DNA of 64,000 bases, taken from assembly GCF_014200405.1 (NCBI RefSeq), contig NZ_JACHBQ010000001.1, positions 2,542,001 through 2,606,000 on the forward strand, written 5' to 3'. The notes beneath the pieces are model-generated. The model worked only from the letters and a program-made list of their open reading frames with translations. It did not search any database and had not been told where the DNA came from. A program made the position numbers and the translations under genes. The stretch's first letter is position 1. Each line of letters opens with the position of its first letter. Positions 1 through 9,541 of this stretch are shown here, piece after piece. The DNA comes from Cryobacterium roopkundense. GTDB lineage: Bacteria; Actinomycetota; Actinomycetes; Actinomycetales; Microbacteriaceae.

Positions 1-245
1 GTCTCGGGATCGCCGCCGACAAATCGAACGGTGATCTGCATGCCCGGCTCCACGAGCCCGTCGTCGGGCTTCTCCCCCAGTTCGGCGTGCTTCAGCAAGC
101 GCTCCAGCTCGCGGATACGCAGATCGCTGCCCTGACCCTTCTCGGATTCCGGGCTCACCGCCAATGCGAGTTCCGCCAGTTCCGCGCGCAGCCGCTCGAG
201 GGCCTTCGGCGTGACCCAGAACGTTTCTTCGGCAGCACCAGACAT
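1..245 (-). CDS. GreA/GreB-family transcription elongation factor homologue, 3' end beyond the window
   Basis: The minus-strand frame opens with ATG at 245, eight bases after GGAGGG, and runs off the left edge after 81 codons. The visible part starts with a short N-terminal segment (WVTPKALERLRAEL) typical of the Gre coiled coil. It continues into the start of the C-terminal FKBP-like domain (VEPGMQITVRFVGGDPE). Gre factors bind the RNA polymerase secondary channel and help rescue backtracked complexes. The coiled-coil arm looks much shorter than in canonical GreA, and the usual acidic tip (GDLREN-like) is not seen, so it may not stimulate RNA cleavage normally. It lies downstream of tatB on the same strand, with a terminator-like hairpin just before it. 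Confidence 0.7.
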   Translation of the reverse strand, partial: MSGAAEETFWVTPKALERLRAELAELALAVSPESEKGQGSDLRIRELERLLKHAELGEKPDDGLVEPGMQITVRFVGGDPE

Positions 246-266
246 GACAAATCCCTCCACAAACCC

Positions 267-295
267 AAAAAAATCCTCCAGACATGGGTGTCTGG
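267..295 (-). terminator. Hairpin plus T-run just upstream of the Gre-like gene (terminator or attenuator)
   Basis: On the minus strand CCAGACA (295-289) pairs with TGTCTGG (284-278) across a four-base loop. A run of seven T follows at 273-267. The run ends only 21 bases before the ATG at 245, which leaves little room for a separate promoter. It could terminate tatB transcription or act within the Gre leader. Confidence 0.6.
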
Positions 296-426
296 CGGAT
301 TGATCAATGTCCCATCAAAAGCCCGCCGGGTCAAATCCTTCGAGATGACCACACCGAGACGCTGCCGGTCGGGCGTGAGGGACACGACGGGCACGATCGC
401 AGCAACGTACGAGGATCGGCCTGCGA

Positions 427-462
427 GGTCTCGATCGCTCCTTCGTCGCGCCTCGACCAGCG
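427..462. repeat. Degenerate copy of a dispersed GGTCTCGAT...CTCGACCAGCG intergenic repeat
   Basis: The stretch begins GGTCTCGATCGC and ends CCTCGACCAGCG. The same outer motifs, with a different centre, recur at 40983-41023. This pattern resembles an intergenic repeat that I recall as common in Microbacteriaceae genomes. This copy lies between the Gre-like gene and tatB. Confidence 0.55.
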
Positions 463-492
463 AATTAACTGATCAGCGGGGCGGGGGTCGGG

Positions 493-891
493 CTAGGTCG
501 CCTCGGCGTCGTAGGGAGCTGGCGCGACTGCGGCGGGGGTCAGCGGGGTCAGCGCGGCTCCGCCGGCGGCCGCACCGAGCAGCGAAGCTGCCGCGGGGCT
601 CGCCCGGCCGATGGTGGCCGATTGTGCCTTGAGGGGTTCTTCCTCGGTGAGGGCTTCCCGAATGATACGGCGCGGGTCGTACTGGCGCGGATCCAGTTTC
701 TTCCAGTCCAGCTCGTCGAACTCAGGGCCCATCTCGTCACGGATGCGGTCTTTGGCACCGTTGGCCATGTCCCGCAACTGCCTGACAAGACGTCCCAACT
801 GGGCGGCGTAGTGCGGTAACTTCTCTGGTCCGAGCAGGAAGACGGCGATGATCCCGATGATGAGGATCTTCTCAAACGTCAAACCGAACAT
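493..891 (-). CDS. tatB: Sec-independent protein translocase subunit TatB
   Basis: TatB works with TatC as receptor for folded twin-arginine substrates; EfeB in this window carries such a signal. The 132-residue protein starts MFGLTFEKILIIGI, has one N-terminal membrane helix (about residues 5-19) and the hallmark LGPEKLP. An amphipathic helix follows, then a charged and Ala/Pro-rich tail, the layout of TatA/B proteins; the tail length favours TatB. I start at ATG 891 rather than the more upstream in-frame ATG at 945, because TatA/B proteins begin almost directly with the membrane helix. It diverges from the methyltransferase gene, leaving 86 bp between the starts. Confidence 0.85.
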   Translation of the reverse strand: MFGLTFEKILIIGIIAVFLLGPEKLPHYAAQLGRLVRQLRDMANGAKDRIRDEMGPEFDELDWKKLDPRQYDPRRIIREALTEEEPLKAQSATIGRASPAAASLLGAAAGGAALTPLTPAAVAPAPYDAEAT

Positions 892-977
892 ATACCCAGA
901 ATATCGCTCGGCGAGGCATCCACCGACCACAGCCACCTCGGCCATAGTCTTGACCTATTCATCAACTGGAGTGAACC

Positions 978-1610
978 GTGTCTGACATTGTATTGAACTG
1001 GAAATTCTCCGACGATTCTGTCGTGGAGTCCGAAGCCGTCGCCAAGGCCCGGCAGCAGTCCCTCGAGCTCGGCATCGACGCCATCGCGCCAGCAGTGGGG
1101 GCCCAGGCCGCTGTCATCGCGGCCGCGACCGGCGCGCGCAGCATCCTGGAGGTCGGCACGGGCGCCGGAGTCTCCGGCCTGTGGCTGCTTCGCGGCGCAC
1201 CCGGTGCCATGCTCACCTCGATCGACACCGAGGTCGACCACCTGCAGCATGCGAAGGCGAATTTTCTGGAGGCGAAGGTCCCCGCGAACCGAGTTCGCCT
1301 CATCACGGGCAAGGCAGCGGATGTGCTGCCGCGAATGAACGAGAACTCCTACGACATCGTCTTCATCGACGCCGACCCGCAGTCGGTCATCGAGTATGTC
1401 GAGCACGGTTTGCGGCTTGCCCGTCCGGGTGGAACCGTTCTCGTGGCGCACGCCCTGTGGCGCGGCCGCGTGGCCGACCCCGCCAAGCGCGACGACGTCG
1501 CCACGGGCTTCCGCACCCTGCTCACCGAGATCGGGTCGTCTAACGCCGTAATCAGCGCCCTCTCCCCAGTGGGCGACGGGCTGCTGCAGATCACCAAACT
1601 GCGCGCGTAG
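978..1610 (+). CDS. Class I SAM-dependent O-methyltransferase (family 3 type)
   Basis: The 210-residue size and sequence match the small bacterial O-methyltransferases related to catechol O-methyltransferase. The Rossmann SAM-binding motif is LEVGTGAGVSG (about residues 57-67). An acidic residue in SIDTEVDHL (D83) should contact the ribose, and FIDADP (129-134) matches the metal/substrate site. The substrate cannot be read from sequence; relatives are usually annotated only as O-methyltransferase. A bidirectional hairpin follows at 1644-1680. Confidence 0.85.
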   Translation: MSDIVLNWKFSDDSVVESEAVAKARQQSLELGIDAIAPAVGAQAAVIAAATGARSILEVGTGAGVSGLWLLRGAPGAMLTSIDTEVDHLQHAKANFLEAKVPANRVRLITGKAADVLPRMNENSYDIVFIDADPQSVIEYVEHGLRLARPGGTVLVAHALWRGRVADPAKRDDVATGFRTLLTEIGSSNAVISALSPVGDGLLQITKLRA

Positions 1611-1643
1611 CGGCATCCGCTCCGCGACAGCGGGTACAAAAAC

Positions 1644-1680
1644 GGCTGCACGCCCCTGTCGCAACAGGGAACGTGCAGCC
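1644..1680. terminator. Bidirectional terminator between convergent genes
   Basis: GGCTGCACG (1644-1652) pairs with CGTGCAGCC (1672-1680), and inside it CCCTGT (1654-1659) pairs with ACAGGG (1664-1669). On the minus strand the stem is followed by GTTTTTGT, so it best serves the DUF3117 gene and may also stop the methyltransferase transcript. Confidence 0.8.
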
Positions 1681-1696
1681 ATTCAGGCAAGTGAGG

Positions 1697-1873
1697 CTAC
1701 TTGACTGCGTTCACAACTCCGGCGAGCGCGTCGTGAAGTTCTTTGGCCTCGGCGTCGTTCACGGAGACGACGAGTCGCCCTCCACCTTCGAGCGGTACAC
1801 GCACGATGATCAGGCGCCCCTCTTTTACAGCCTCCATTGGCCCGTCTCCGGTCCGTGGCTTCATGGCCGCCAT
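1697..1873 (-). CDS. Small DUF3117-family protein
   Basis: A 58-residue protein beginning MAAMKPRTGDGPMEAVKEGR and containing VPLEGGGRLVVSV, the signature of the actinobacterial DUF3117 family. The function is unknown; these proteins are small, soluble and widely conserved in Actinobacteria. The start at 1873 is supported by GGAAGGGGAG six bases upstream; a second in-frame ATG at 1864 is possible. A longer frame reaching 2398 overlaps the mannosyltransferase gene and is not credible upstream of this ATG. Confidence 0.85.
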   Translation of the reverse strand: MAAMKPRTGDGPMEAVKEGRLIIVRVPLEGGGRLVVSVNDAEAKELHDALAGVVNAVK

Positions 1874-1956
1874 GAACTCCCCTTCCATTCGTCTTTGTAT
1901 ATCCATTATCGACCATGGAGGCCCGAGACGTAAATTACGGCACGCTCGATGACGAG

Positions 1957-3180
1957 TTAAGGCGGCGTCCAGTCCTGGCCGTCGACGCCCCAGCAGATCA
2001 GGAGCCAGCCCCACTGGCCGGCGATGCACAGCAGCACGACGCCGATCCGGTAAAGGGGATGCCGCGGCACGGCCACCGCGCCGAGCAGCGGAAACAGCGG
2101 CATCAGCAGCCGAAACGTGCTCGACTGTGGAAAGAAGACGGCCAGCAGGTAGAGCGCGTAGCTCGCCGCCCAGAACCGAAGATCTCCACCGAGGCGGCGC
2201 ACCGCTGGGGTGAACAAGAACAGTGCGAAGGCGATGATCAACGCCACCACGACGACGGGGCCGCCGGTCGCGCCGAGCCACCACGTGCCGCTCTGGAACC
2301 AGGCCACGAAGGGAACAAGCTCCTGATAGCCGACGTACGGGGCGCGCCAGGACAACTCCGTGTCGGTGTACGCCGTGATGCTGCCCGTGGCAATCCACGC
2401 CGCGATCGGCCAGGCAAGACCCATCACGCCGCTATACACGGCGACAGAGGCCGCGAGAACGCGCTCGCGCATCGGGAACGGATCCTTCGCGCGCGTCACG
2501 AACCTGTAGATCACGTGCAGCGACATGGCCAGCGCGAAGGCGAGCCCGCTCGGCCGGGTGAGCGCCATCACTGCGATCACCGGAAACAGCAGCGCGTACC
2601 GACGCTCGAGCAGCAGGTACAGCGCGAGCGTCAGGAAGAACAGGTACATCGACTCGGCGTAACCGAACTGCAGCAGGGGCGACAGCGGCGCCACGCAGAA
2701 CAGCACGACCGAAAACAGCGCTGTGGACGAGTCGAGAACCCGGTTCATCAACCTGTAAAACATCAGCGCCGTCGCGAGGCTGAACGCCACCGAGACGAAA
2801 ACGGCAACCGGCGCCCACTCCTGACCGCTCACAACCATCAGCAGGCGCGCCACCACCGGGTAGCCGGGCATGAACGCCCACGCGTTCTCGCCGATCTGCC
2901 CGGCATCGGTGAGCGGCAGCACGGAGGGGTAGCCGTACAGGGCCACAATGTTGTACCAGCGGCCGTCCCACATGTTCGCAAAGTCAACGTAGCTCGGGCT
3001 GGCGCCGGTCCACGCATTCGGGCCCTGCACGCGCGCGAGCACGAGCACGAGGGTGGTCGTGACCACTCGGGAGAGCGCCCAGATCAGGAGCACGCGAGCC
3101 CACCACGGCGTGAGCCGGTAGCGCGCCAGAGCGCGCGGCGGCATCCGCTCTACTAGCCGCGCCGACGGGGCACGCTTCAC
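1957..3180 (-). CDS. Multi-spanning membrane glycosyltransferase, PIG-V/mannosyltransferase-like
   Basis: About 407 residues with eight or more predicted membrane segments. An early extracytoplasmic loop holds MWDGRWYNIVALYGYPS, matching the WDxxWYxxIAxxGY pattern of PIG-V-type GT-C mannosyltransferases that use polyprenyl-phosphate sugars. I infer transfer of a sugar to a cell-envelope acceptor; donor and acceptor are unknown. The GTG at 3180 overlaps the dapE stop by four bases (GTGA), suggesting translational coupling. An ATG at 3144 (MPPRALARYRL) is an alternative start giving 395 residues. The longer frame to 3534 overlaps dapE and is rejected. Confidence 0.75.
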   Translation of the reverse strand: MKRAPSARLVERMPPRALARYRLTPWWARVLLIWALSRVVTTTLVLVLARVQGPNAWTGASPSYVDFANMWDGRWYNIVALYGYPSVLPLTDAGQIGENAWAFMPGYPVVARLLMVVSGQEWAPVAVFVSVAFSLATALMFYRLMNRVLDSSTALFSVVLFCVAPLSPLLQFGYAESMYLFFLTLALYLLLERRYALLFPVIAVMALTRPSGLAFALAMSLHVIYRFVTRAKDPFPMRERVLAASVAVYSGVMGLAWPIAAWIATGSITAYTDTELSWRAPYVGYQELVPFVAWFQSGTWWLGATGGPVVVVALIIAFALFLFTPAVRRLGGDLRFWAASYALYLLAVFFPQSSTFRLLMPLFPLLGAVAVPRHPLYRIGVVLLCIAGQWGWLLICWGVDGQDWTPP

Positions 3181-4280
3181 CGAACGGATGCCGCGAGCCA
3201 CGCCCGCAGGCCGGCCTCGCAGGCGGTGATCTGCTCCACGGCCACGCGCTCGTCGTCGGCGTGTGCCTTGAGCGGGTCGCCCGGACCGTAGTTCACAGCC
3301 GGCACACCGAGCGCCGAAAAGCGGGCGACATCGGTCCAGCCGTACTTGGGCATGGCTTCGCCGCCGACGGCGTCGAGAAACTGCCGGGCCAGCGGCGCAT
3401 CGAGTCCCGGTCGAGCCCCCTCTGCCTTGTCGACGACCAGAACGTCGTAGCCGGCGAAGAGCTCGCGCAGGTGGGCCTCGGCCTCGTCGGCGGTGCGGCT
3501 CGGGGCGAACCGGTAGTTCACGTGCACCATGCACTCGTCGGGAATGACGTTACCGGCGACTCCGCCGCTGATGCCGACGGCGTTGAGGCCCTCTCGGTAG
3601 ACGAGCCCCTCGACCTCAACCTCACGCGGCTGGTAGGCGGCGAGCAGGTCGAGGATGGGTCCGGCCTTGTGGATGGCATTCTCGCCCACCCAGGCGCGCG
3701 CGGAGTGGGCGCGCAGCCCGAAGGTGCGCACTTCCACGCGTAGATTGCCGTTGCAGCCGCCCTCAACTCGACTGTTGGTCGGTTCGCCGAGAATCGCGAA
3801 GTCGCCCTCGAACAGGTCGGGCCGATTGCGGGCCAGCCGGCCGAGGCCGTTGAGGTCGTCGGAGACCTCCTCGTGGTCGTACCACATCCAGGTGAGGTCG
3901 ACTCCTGGCTCGGTGAGTTCGGCGGCGAGCTTGAGCTGCACAGCCACGCCGGCCTTCATGTCCACGGTGCCGCGGCCCCAGAGGTAGTCGACGCCGTCGA
4001 TCGTCTCGAAGCGAGTGGGCAGGTTGTCGTTAAGCGGCACGGTGTCGATGTGGCCTGCGATCACGACCCGCTGGGCGCGGCCGAGGTTCGTGCGGGCCAC
4101 CACGGTGTCGCCGTCGCGGATGATCTCGAGGTGCTCATAGCCGCCGAGCGCGTGCTCGATCGCGTCGGCGAGGACCGTCTCGTTGCCAGACACCGACTCA
4201 ATGTCGCAGATCTGACGGGTGAGGTCGATGGAGGATCCGACGAGGTTCAGGGGCGCGAGTTTCGAGGCTGTAGGAGGCAC
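3177..4280 (-). CDS. dapE: Succinyl-diaminopimelate desuccinylase
   Basis: DapE is a two-zinc M20-family amidohydrolase that removes succinate from N-succinyl-LL-diaminopimelate in the lysine and peptidoglycan pathway. The 367-residue product has GHIDT (about 76-80), GRGTVDMK (102-109) with the bridging Asp, HEE (136-138) with the catalytic Glu, GEPT near 165-168, and a C-terminal metal His in KAHADDE. The start is GTG at 4280, facing dapD with only 17 bases between. A TAGATT hexamer six bases before the GTG suggests a leaderless message. The mannosyltransferase gene overlaps its stop. Confidence 0.9.
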   Translation of the reverse strand: MPPTASKLAPLNLVGSSIDLTRQICDIESVSGNETVLADAIEHALGGYEHLEIIRDGDTVVARTNLGRAQRVVIAGHIDTVPLNDNLPTRFETIDGVDYLWGRGTVDMKAGVAVQLKLAAELTEPGVDLTWMWYDHEEVSDDLNGLGRLARNRPDLFEGDFAILGEPTNSRVEGGCNGNLRVEVRTFGLRAHSARAWVGENAIHKAGPILDLLAAYQPREVEVEGLVYREGLNAVGISGGVAGNVIPDECMVHVNYRFAPSRTADEAEAHLRELFAGYDVLVVDKAEGARPGLDAPLARQFLDAVGGEAMPKYGWTDVARFSALGVPAVNYGPGDPLKAHADDERVAVEQITACEAGLRAWLAASVR

Positions 4281-4285
4281 CCTAC

Positions 4286-4292
4286 TAATCTA
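4286..4292. promoter_or_regulatory. Shared bidirectional -10 element for dapE and dapD
   Basis: The seven bases TAATCTA read TAATCT on the plus strand (4286-4291) and TAGATT on the minus strand (4292-4287). Both fit the TAnnnT -10 pattern. Each hexamer ends exactly six bases before a start codon: ATG at 4298 and GTG at 4280. This predicts two leaderless divergent messages from one symmetrical element. The -35 positions lie inside the two coding regions and show only weak matches. Confidence 0.65.
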
Positions 4293-4297
4293 GAGGA

Positions 4298-5275
4298 ATG
4301 GGTAATGCTGTTTCTTCTGAGTCTTCGTCCGCACAGGCCTGGGGCTACGGCCTCGCCACGATCGCGTCGGACGGGACCGTGCTCGACACCTGGTTTCCCT
4401 CCCCCACGCTCGGCGAGCTGCCGGCCAACCGCGACCGCTGGATCATGCCGGCTGAGTTGAGCGAGGCCGCCGGCCCCGACGACCGCCGCGCGGTGCGCCT
4501 CGAGGCCGTCACCGTGGAGATCGACCTGCAGGCGCCTGTCGCCGGCACCTCGGACGCCTACCTGCGCCTGCACCTGCTGTCCCACCTGCTCGTGGCACCG
4601 AACAGCATCAACCTCGACGGCATCTTTGGCCACCTGCCCTCTGTGGTGTGGACGAACGCCGGCCCCATGCTCCCCGCCGACTTCGCCCGCCTGCGCCCCT
4701 CGCTGCAGCGGGCCGGCATCCAGGCCAGCGGCCTCGACAAGTTCCCTCCACTGCTGGACTACGTGATGCCGGTCGGCGTGCGGATAGCGGATGCCTCGCG
4801 CGTTCGCCTGGGCGCCCACCTGGCCCCCGGCACCACGGTGATGCACGAGGGCTTCGTTAACTTCAACGCCGGCACGCTCGGCTCGTCCATGGTCGAGGGA
4901 CGCATCTCCCAGGGCGTCGTGGTGGGCGAGGGCTCCGACATCGGCGGCGGCGCCTCCATCATGGGCACGCTCTCCGGCGGCGGCACGCAGCGCGTGTCGA
5001 TCGGCGCCCGCGCCCTGCTCGGCGCCAACTCGGGCGTGGGCATCGCGATCGGCGATGACACCGTGGTGGAGGCCGGCCTGTACGTGACGGCCGGCACGAA
5101 GGTCGTTCTGGTGGGTTCGCCCGTCGGCAACGACGGCACGGCCCGCACTGTGAAGGCCGTCGAGCTGAGCGGCGTGCCTAACCTGCTGTTCCGCCGCAAT
5201 TCCATTTCCGGCGCCGTCGAGGTGCTCGCCCGCACCGGCACCGGCATCGTGCTCAACGAGGCGCTGCACGCGTAA
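4298..5275 (+). CDS. dapD: 2,3,4,5-tetrahydropyridine-2,6-dicarboxylate N-succinyltransferase
   Basis: DapD transfers succinyl from succinyl-CoA to tetrahydrodipicolinate, two steps before DapE. The 325-residue protein is the long actinobacterial type. It has an N-terminal domain, then a left-handed beta-helix of hexapeptide-like repeats (about residues 160-260; for example [38 protein letters not shown]), then a C-terminal segment. It works as a trimer in known relatives. The ATG at 4298 has only AGAGGA directly next to it, too close for a normal ribosome binding site, which fits a leaderless start. It is divergent from dapE. Confidence 0.9.
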   Translation: MGNAVSSESSSAQAWGYGLATIASDGTVLDTWFPSPTLGELPANRDRWIMPAELSEAAGPDDRRAVRLEAVTVEIDLQAPVAGTSDAYLRLHLLSHLLVAPNSINLDGIFGHLPSVVWTNAGPMLPADFARLRPSLQRAGIQASGLDKFPPLLDYVMPVGVRIADASRVRLGAHLAPGTTVMHEGFVNFNAGTLGSSMVEGRISQGVVVGEGSDIGGGASIMGTLSGGGTQRVSIGARALLGANSGVGIAIGDDTVVEAGLYVTAGTKVVLVGSPVGNDGTARTVKAVELSGVPNLLFRRNSISGAVEVLARTGTGIVLNEALHA

Positions 5276-5340
5276 CCGTTACCCCCGCGGCATCCGCTTA
5301 CCGGTAGCATCCGGAATACAGACAATCACGAGGGAGTGAT

Positions 5341-7956
5341 GTGGGCACCGACGCACCCAGAAGCAAACGACACCGCAGGCTGAGCCGCCTGTTTGCCGCT
5401 CTGGGCGTGCTGCTCACCCTCGCCCTGATCGCATCGGGCGTCGGCGTATGGACAGTGCACCGGTCGTTCCCGATGCTCGCCGGGGAGATAGCCATTCCGG
5501 GGCTCGAGTCGCAGGTCACCGTCATGCGCGACGAGGCAGGCATCCCCTCGATCACGGCGAAGACCTCCGGCGACCTGTTTCTGGCCCAGGGCTACGTGCA
5601 CGCGCAGGATCGTTTCTGGGAGATGGATTTTCGTCGTCACGTGACGGCCGGCCGGCTGTCGGAGCTGTTCGGCGACAGCCAGGTGGGTACCGACACGTTC
5701 GTGCGCACGCTCGGCTGGCGTGCGGTCGCCGAGGCCGAGGTAGCGTTGCTGGACCCTGAGACCCTCGGCTACTTTCAGGCGTACGCCGACGGCGTAAACG
5801 CCTACCTCGACACCCATCGGGGCGCCGGCCTCTCGCTTGAATACGCCGTGCTGGCCCTGCAGAACCCCGGGTACGAGCCGGAACCGTGGACGCCGGCCGA
5901 CTCGGTGGCCTGGCTGAAGGCGATGGCCTGGGACCTGCGCTCCAACCTCGTCGACGAGATCGACCGCGCGCTGCTCACGACCGACTACACGCCCGCCGAG
6001 ATCGCCGAGCTGCATCCGGCCTACCCCTATGCCACCCATCCCACGATCACGGACGGCCCTCCCGCGGCCGACACGGGCGCTGCGACGGCCGCGCCTGCGT
6101 CAGCGGATGCGGCGAGGCCGGCCGCCGAGGTCCCGGTCACCTCGGCCGCGTACCGCGACGCCCTCTCGTCTCTGCGCACCTCCCTCGCGTCGGTTCCCGA
6201 GCTGCTCGGCCCGGCGGGCGGCGACATCGGCTCCAACTCCTGGGTTGTCTCCGGTGCGCTCACCGACACCGGCGCACCGCTGCTGGCCAACGATCCGCAT
6301 CTCGGGCCGGCGCTGCCGTCGGTCTGGTACCAGGTGGGGCTGCGCTGCAGCACGGTCAGCGCGGAGTGCCCCTTCGACGTGGCCGGCTACAGCTTCTCCG
6401 GGCTGCCCGGCGTGGTGATCGGCCACAACTCCCGCATCGCCTGGGGCTTCACCAACCTCGCCCCGGACGTCGCCGACCTCTACGTGGAGAAGGTGACCGG
6501 GGACACCTACGAGTACGACGGCGTGGCGAAGCCGCTCCTCGTGCGCAGTGAGAAGATCACCGTGGCCGGTGGGGCCGCTGTGAAGATCACGATCCGCTCC
6601 ACCGATCACGGCCCGATCGTGAGCGGCCTCACCGGAACCGAGTTTCCCGCCATCGCGAGCGATTACCCGGCCGCCGCCGATATGCCGCCACAGGCCGAGC
6701 CAGCGGATGCCGCCACCCCCGCCACCACGTACGAGCTATCCCTGCAGTGGACGGCCCTCAGTCCCGGCCGCACGGCATCCGCCATCTTCGCGCTCAATCG
6801 CGCGAGCAACTGGGACAGCTTCCGGGCGGCTGCTGCGAACTTCGACGTGCCATCGCAGAACCTGGTCTACGCCGATGTGGACGGCAACATTGGCTACCAG
6901 GCCCCCGGGGTCGTGCCGATCCGCACCACCGGTGACGGCACGGTGCCCGTTCCGGGATGGACGAGCGAGTACGGCTGGAACGGGTACATCCCCTTCGATG
7001 CGCTGCCGCAGGTCTTCAATCCACCGAGCGGCTACATTGTGGCGGCGAACAACGCGGCCGTTGGCTCCGAGTACCCCTACCTGATTACGGCAGATTGGGA
7101 CCTCGGCTACCGTGCCGCCCAGATCACGAAGCGCCTCACCACCCAGATCGCGGCCGGCACCCCGCTCACGAGCGCGGCGATGAGCGAGATCCAGGCGGAC
7201 GACTTCAGCGCGATCGCCGAGGAGCTGGTACCGGCCCTGCAGGCCGTCACCGTGACCGGCAAGGCCCTCGAAGCGCAGAAGCTGTTCGAGGGCTGGGACT
7301 ACACGGTCGGGGCCGACAGCGCGGCCGCCGGCTACTTCAACATCGTCTGGCACACGCTGTTGGCAGAAATGTTTGATGCCAAGCTTCCCGACGGCGCCGG
7401 CATGACGGGAGGAGACCGATCGTTCGCCGTGGTGACGAACCTGCTCGCCCAGCCGGATTCGCCGTGGTGGGCCAACGAGCGTACCGGAACGGTCGGGCAG
7501 ACGAAGATGCTCGCCCGGGTGCTCGAGGAGGCTGCGAACGAGGGGGTCGACCGGATGGGATCTGACACTGCCGAGTGGCAGTGGGGCCGCATCCACACGC
7601 TCACACTCACCAACCAGAGCCTCGGAGAATCGGGCGTGGCCCCGATCGAGTGGTTGTTCAACCGAGGGCCGTACCGACTCGGCGGCGGATCGGCGGTCGT
7701 GAACGCCAACGGCTCTGATGCCACCGTGTCCGGATACGCCGTCGACTGGGTGCCGTCCATGCGGCAGGTGATCGACCTGGGCGACTTCGACAGGTCCACG
7801 TGGATCAACCTCACCGGGGCATCCGGTCACGCGTTCCATCCGAACTATGTCGACCAGGCGCCGCTCTGGCAAAACCACGAGACCCGACCGTGGCTCTTCA
7901 CACCCGCCGCGCTCACGACCGCCGCCACCGACACCCTCACGCTGTCGCCGGGTTAA
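5341..7956 (+). CDS. Penicillin acylase family (Ntn hydrolase) precursor
   Basis: An 871-residue homologue of penicillin G acylase and N-acyl-homoserine-lactone acylases, made as one chain that cleaves itself into alpha and beta subunits. Residues about 16-38 form an N-terminal signal or anchor helix. The alpha part includes RDEAGIPSITA and GYVHAQDRFWEMDF. The autocleavage site is GGDIG/SNSWVVSG, making Ser298 the N-terminal nucleophile of the beta subunit, followed by LLANDPHLG. The GTG start at 5341 lies four bases after GAGGGAG; the ATG at 5339 is out of frame. The physiological substrate is unknown. A hairpin follows immediately. Confidence 0.85.
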   Translation: MGTDAPRSKRHRRLSRLFAALGVLLTLALIASGVGVWTVHRSFPMLAGEIAIPGLESQVTVMRDEAGIPSITAKTSGDLFLAQGYVHAQDRFWEMDFRRHVTAGRLSELFGDSQVGTDTFVRTLGWRAVAEAEVALLDPETLGYFQAYADGVNAYLDTHRGAGLSLEYAVLALQNPGYEPEPWTPADSVAWLKAMAWDLRSNLVDEIDRALLTTDYTPAEIAELHPAYPYATHPTITDGPPAADTGAATAAPASADAARPAAEVPVTSAAYRDALSSLRTSLASVPELLGPAGGDIGSNSWVVSGALTDTGAPLLANDPHLGPALPSVWYQVGLRCSTVSAECPFDVAGYSFSGLPGVVIGHNSRIAWGFTNLAPDVADLYVEKVTGDTYEYDGVAKPLLVRSEKITVAGGAAVKITIRSTDHGPIVSGLTGTEFPAIASDYPAAADMPPQAEPADAATPATTYELSLQWTALSPGRTASAIFALNRASNWDSFRAAAANFDVPSQNLVYADVDGNIGYQAPGVVPIRTTGDGTVPVPGWTSEYGWNGYIPFDALPQVFNPPSGYIVAANNAAVGSEYPYLITADWDLGYRAAQITKRLTTQIAAGTPLTSAAMSEIQADDFSAIAEELVPALQAVTVTGKALEAQKLFEGWDYTVGADSAAAGYFNIVWHTLLAEMFDAKLPDGAGMTGGDRSFAVVTNLLAQPDSPWWANERTGTVGQTKMLARVLEEAANEGVDRMGSDTAEWQWGRIHTLTLTNQSLGESGVAPIEWLFNRGPYRLGGGSAVVNANGSDATVSGYAVDWVPSMRQVIDLGDFDRSTWINLTGASGHAFHPNYVDQAPLWQNHETRPWLFTPAALTTAATDTLTLSPG

Positions 7957-7960
7957 CGCA

Positions 7961-7988
7961 CGAATCGCCCTGCCCGCAGGGCGATTCG
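7961..7988. terminator. Bidirectional terminator between the acylase gene and gltA
   Basis: CGAATCGCCCTG (7961-7972) pairs perfectly with CAGGGCGATTCG (7977-7988) across a four-base loop. It lies 4 bases after the acylase stop and 11 bases before the gltA stop, between convergent genes. Confidence 0.85.
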
Positions 7989-7999
7989 TTGAAATTGAC

Positions 8000-9334
<1,335 letters not shown>

Positions 9335-9381
9335 GGAGCCTCCCTGAGTCTCGCTGCGTATGGTGCCGGGCGTTCGCCACG

Positions 9382-9393
9382 GCATATATATGC
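9382..9393 (-). promoter_or_regulatory. AT-rich palindrome, possible gltA -10 region
   Basis: GCATATATATGC is a perfect 12-base palindrome 47 bases upstream of the gltA GTG. It offers a TATATAT -10-like core on the minus strand in otherwise GC-rich DNA. No convincing -35 box was found. The rest of the 207-base gap to dapC shows nothing clear. Confidence 0.35.
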
Positions 9394-9541
9394 GCCCGGC
9401 AAACTCGTTCCGACTACAGCCTAAAGGGCGGGGCCGCCTACTGTTGCATCCGCTAAGAGTTCGGGTGTTTCGTTATCGATGTTCCACAGGCCCGTGTGCA
9501 AGGGGTGGAACGGGGCGTGTCCGCACCCCGCCCACGCGGCA

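Noticed and set aside
1915..3156. 413-codon plus-strand frame opposite the mannosyltransferase gene
   Set aside because: Its composition is His/Arg/Gln-rich with no hydrophobic or domain pattern, whereas the minus strand encodes a coherent multi-helix membrane protein.
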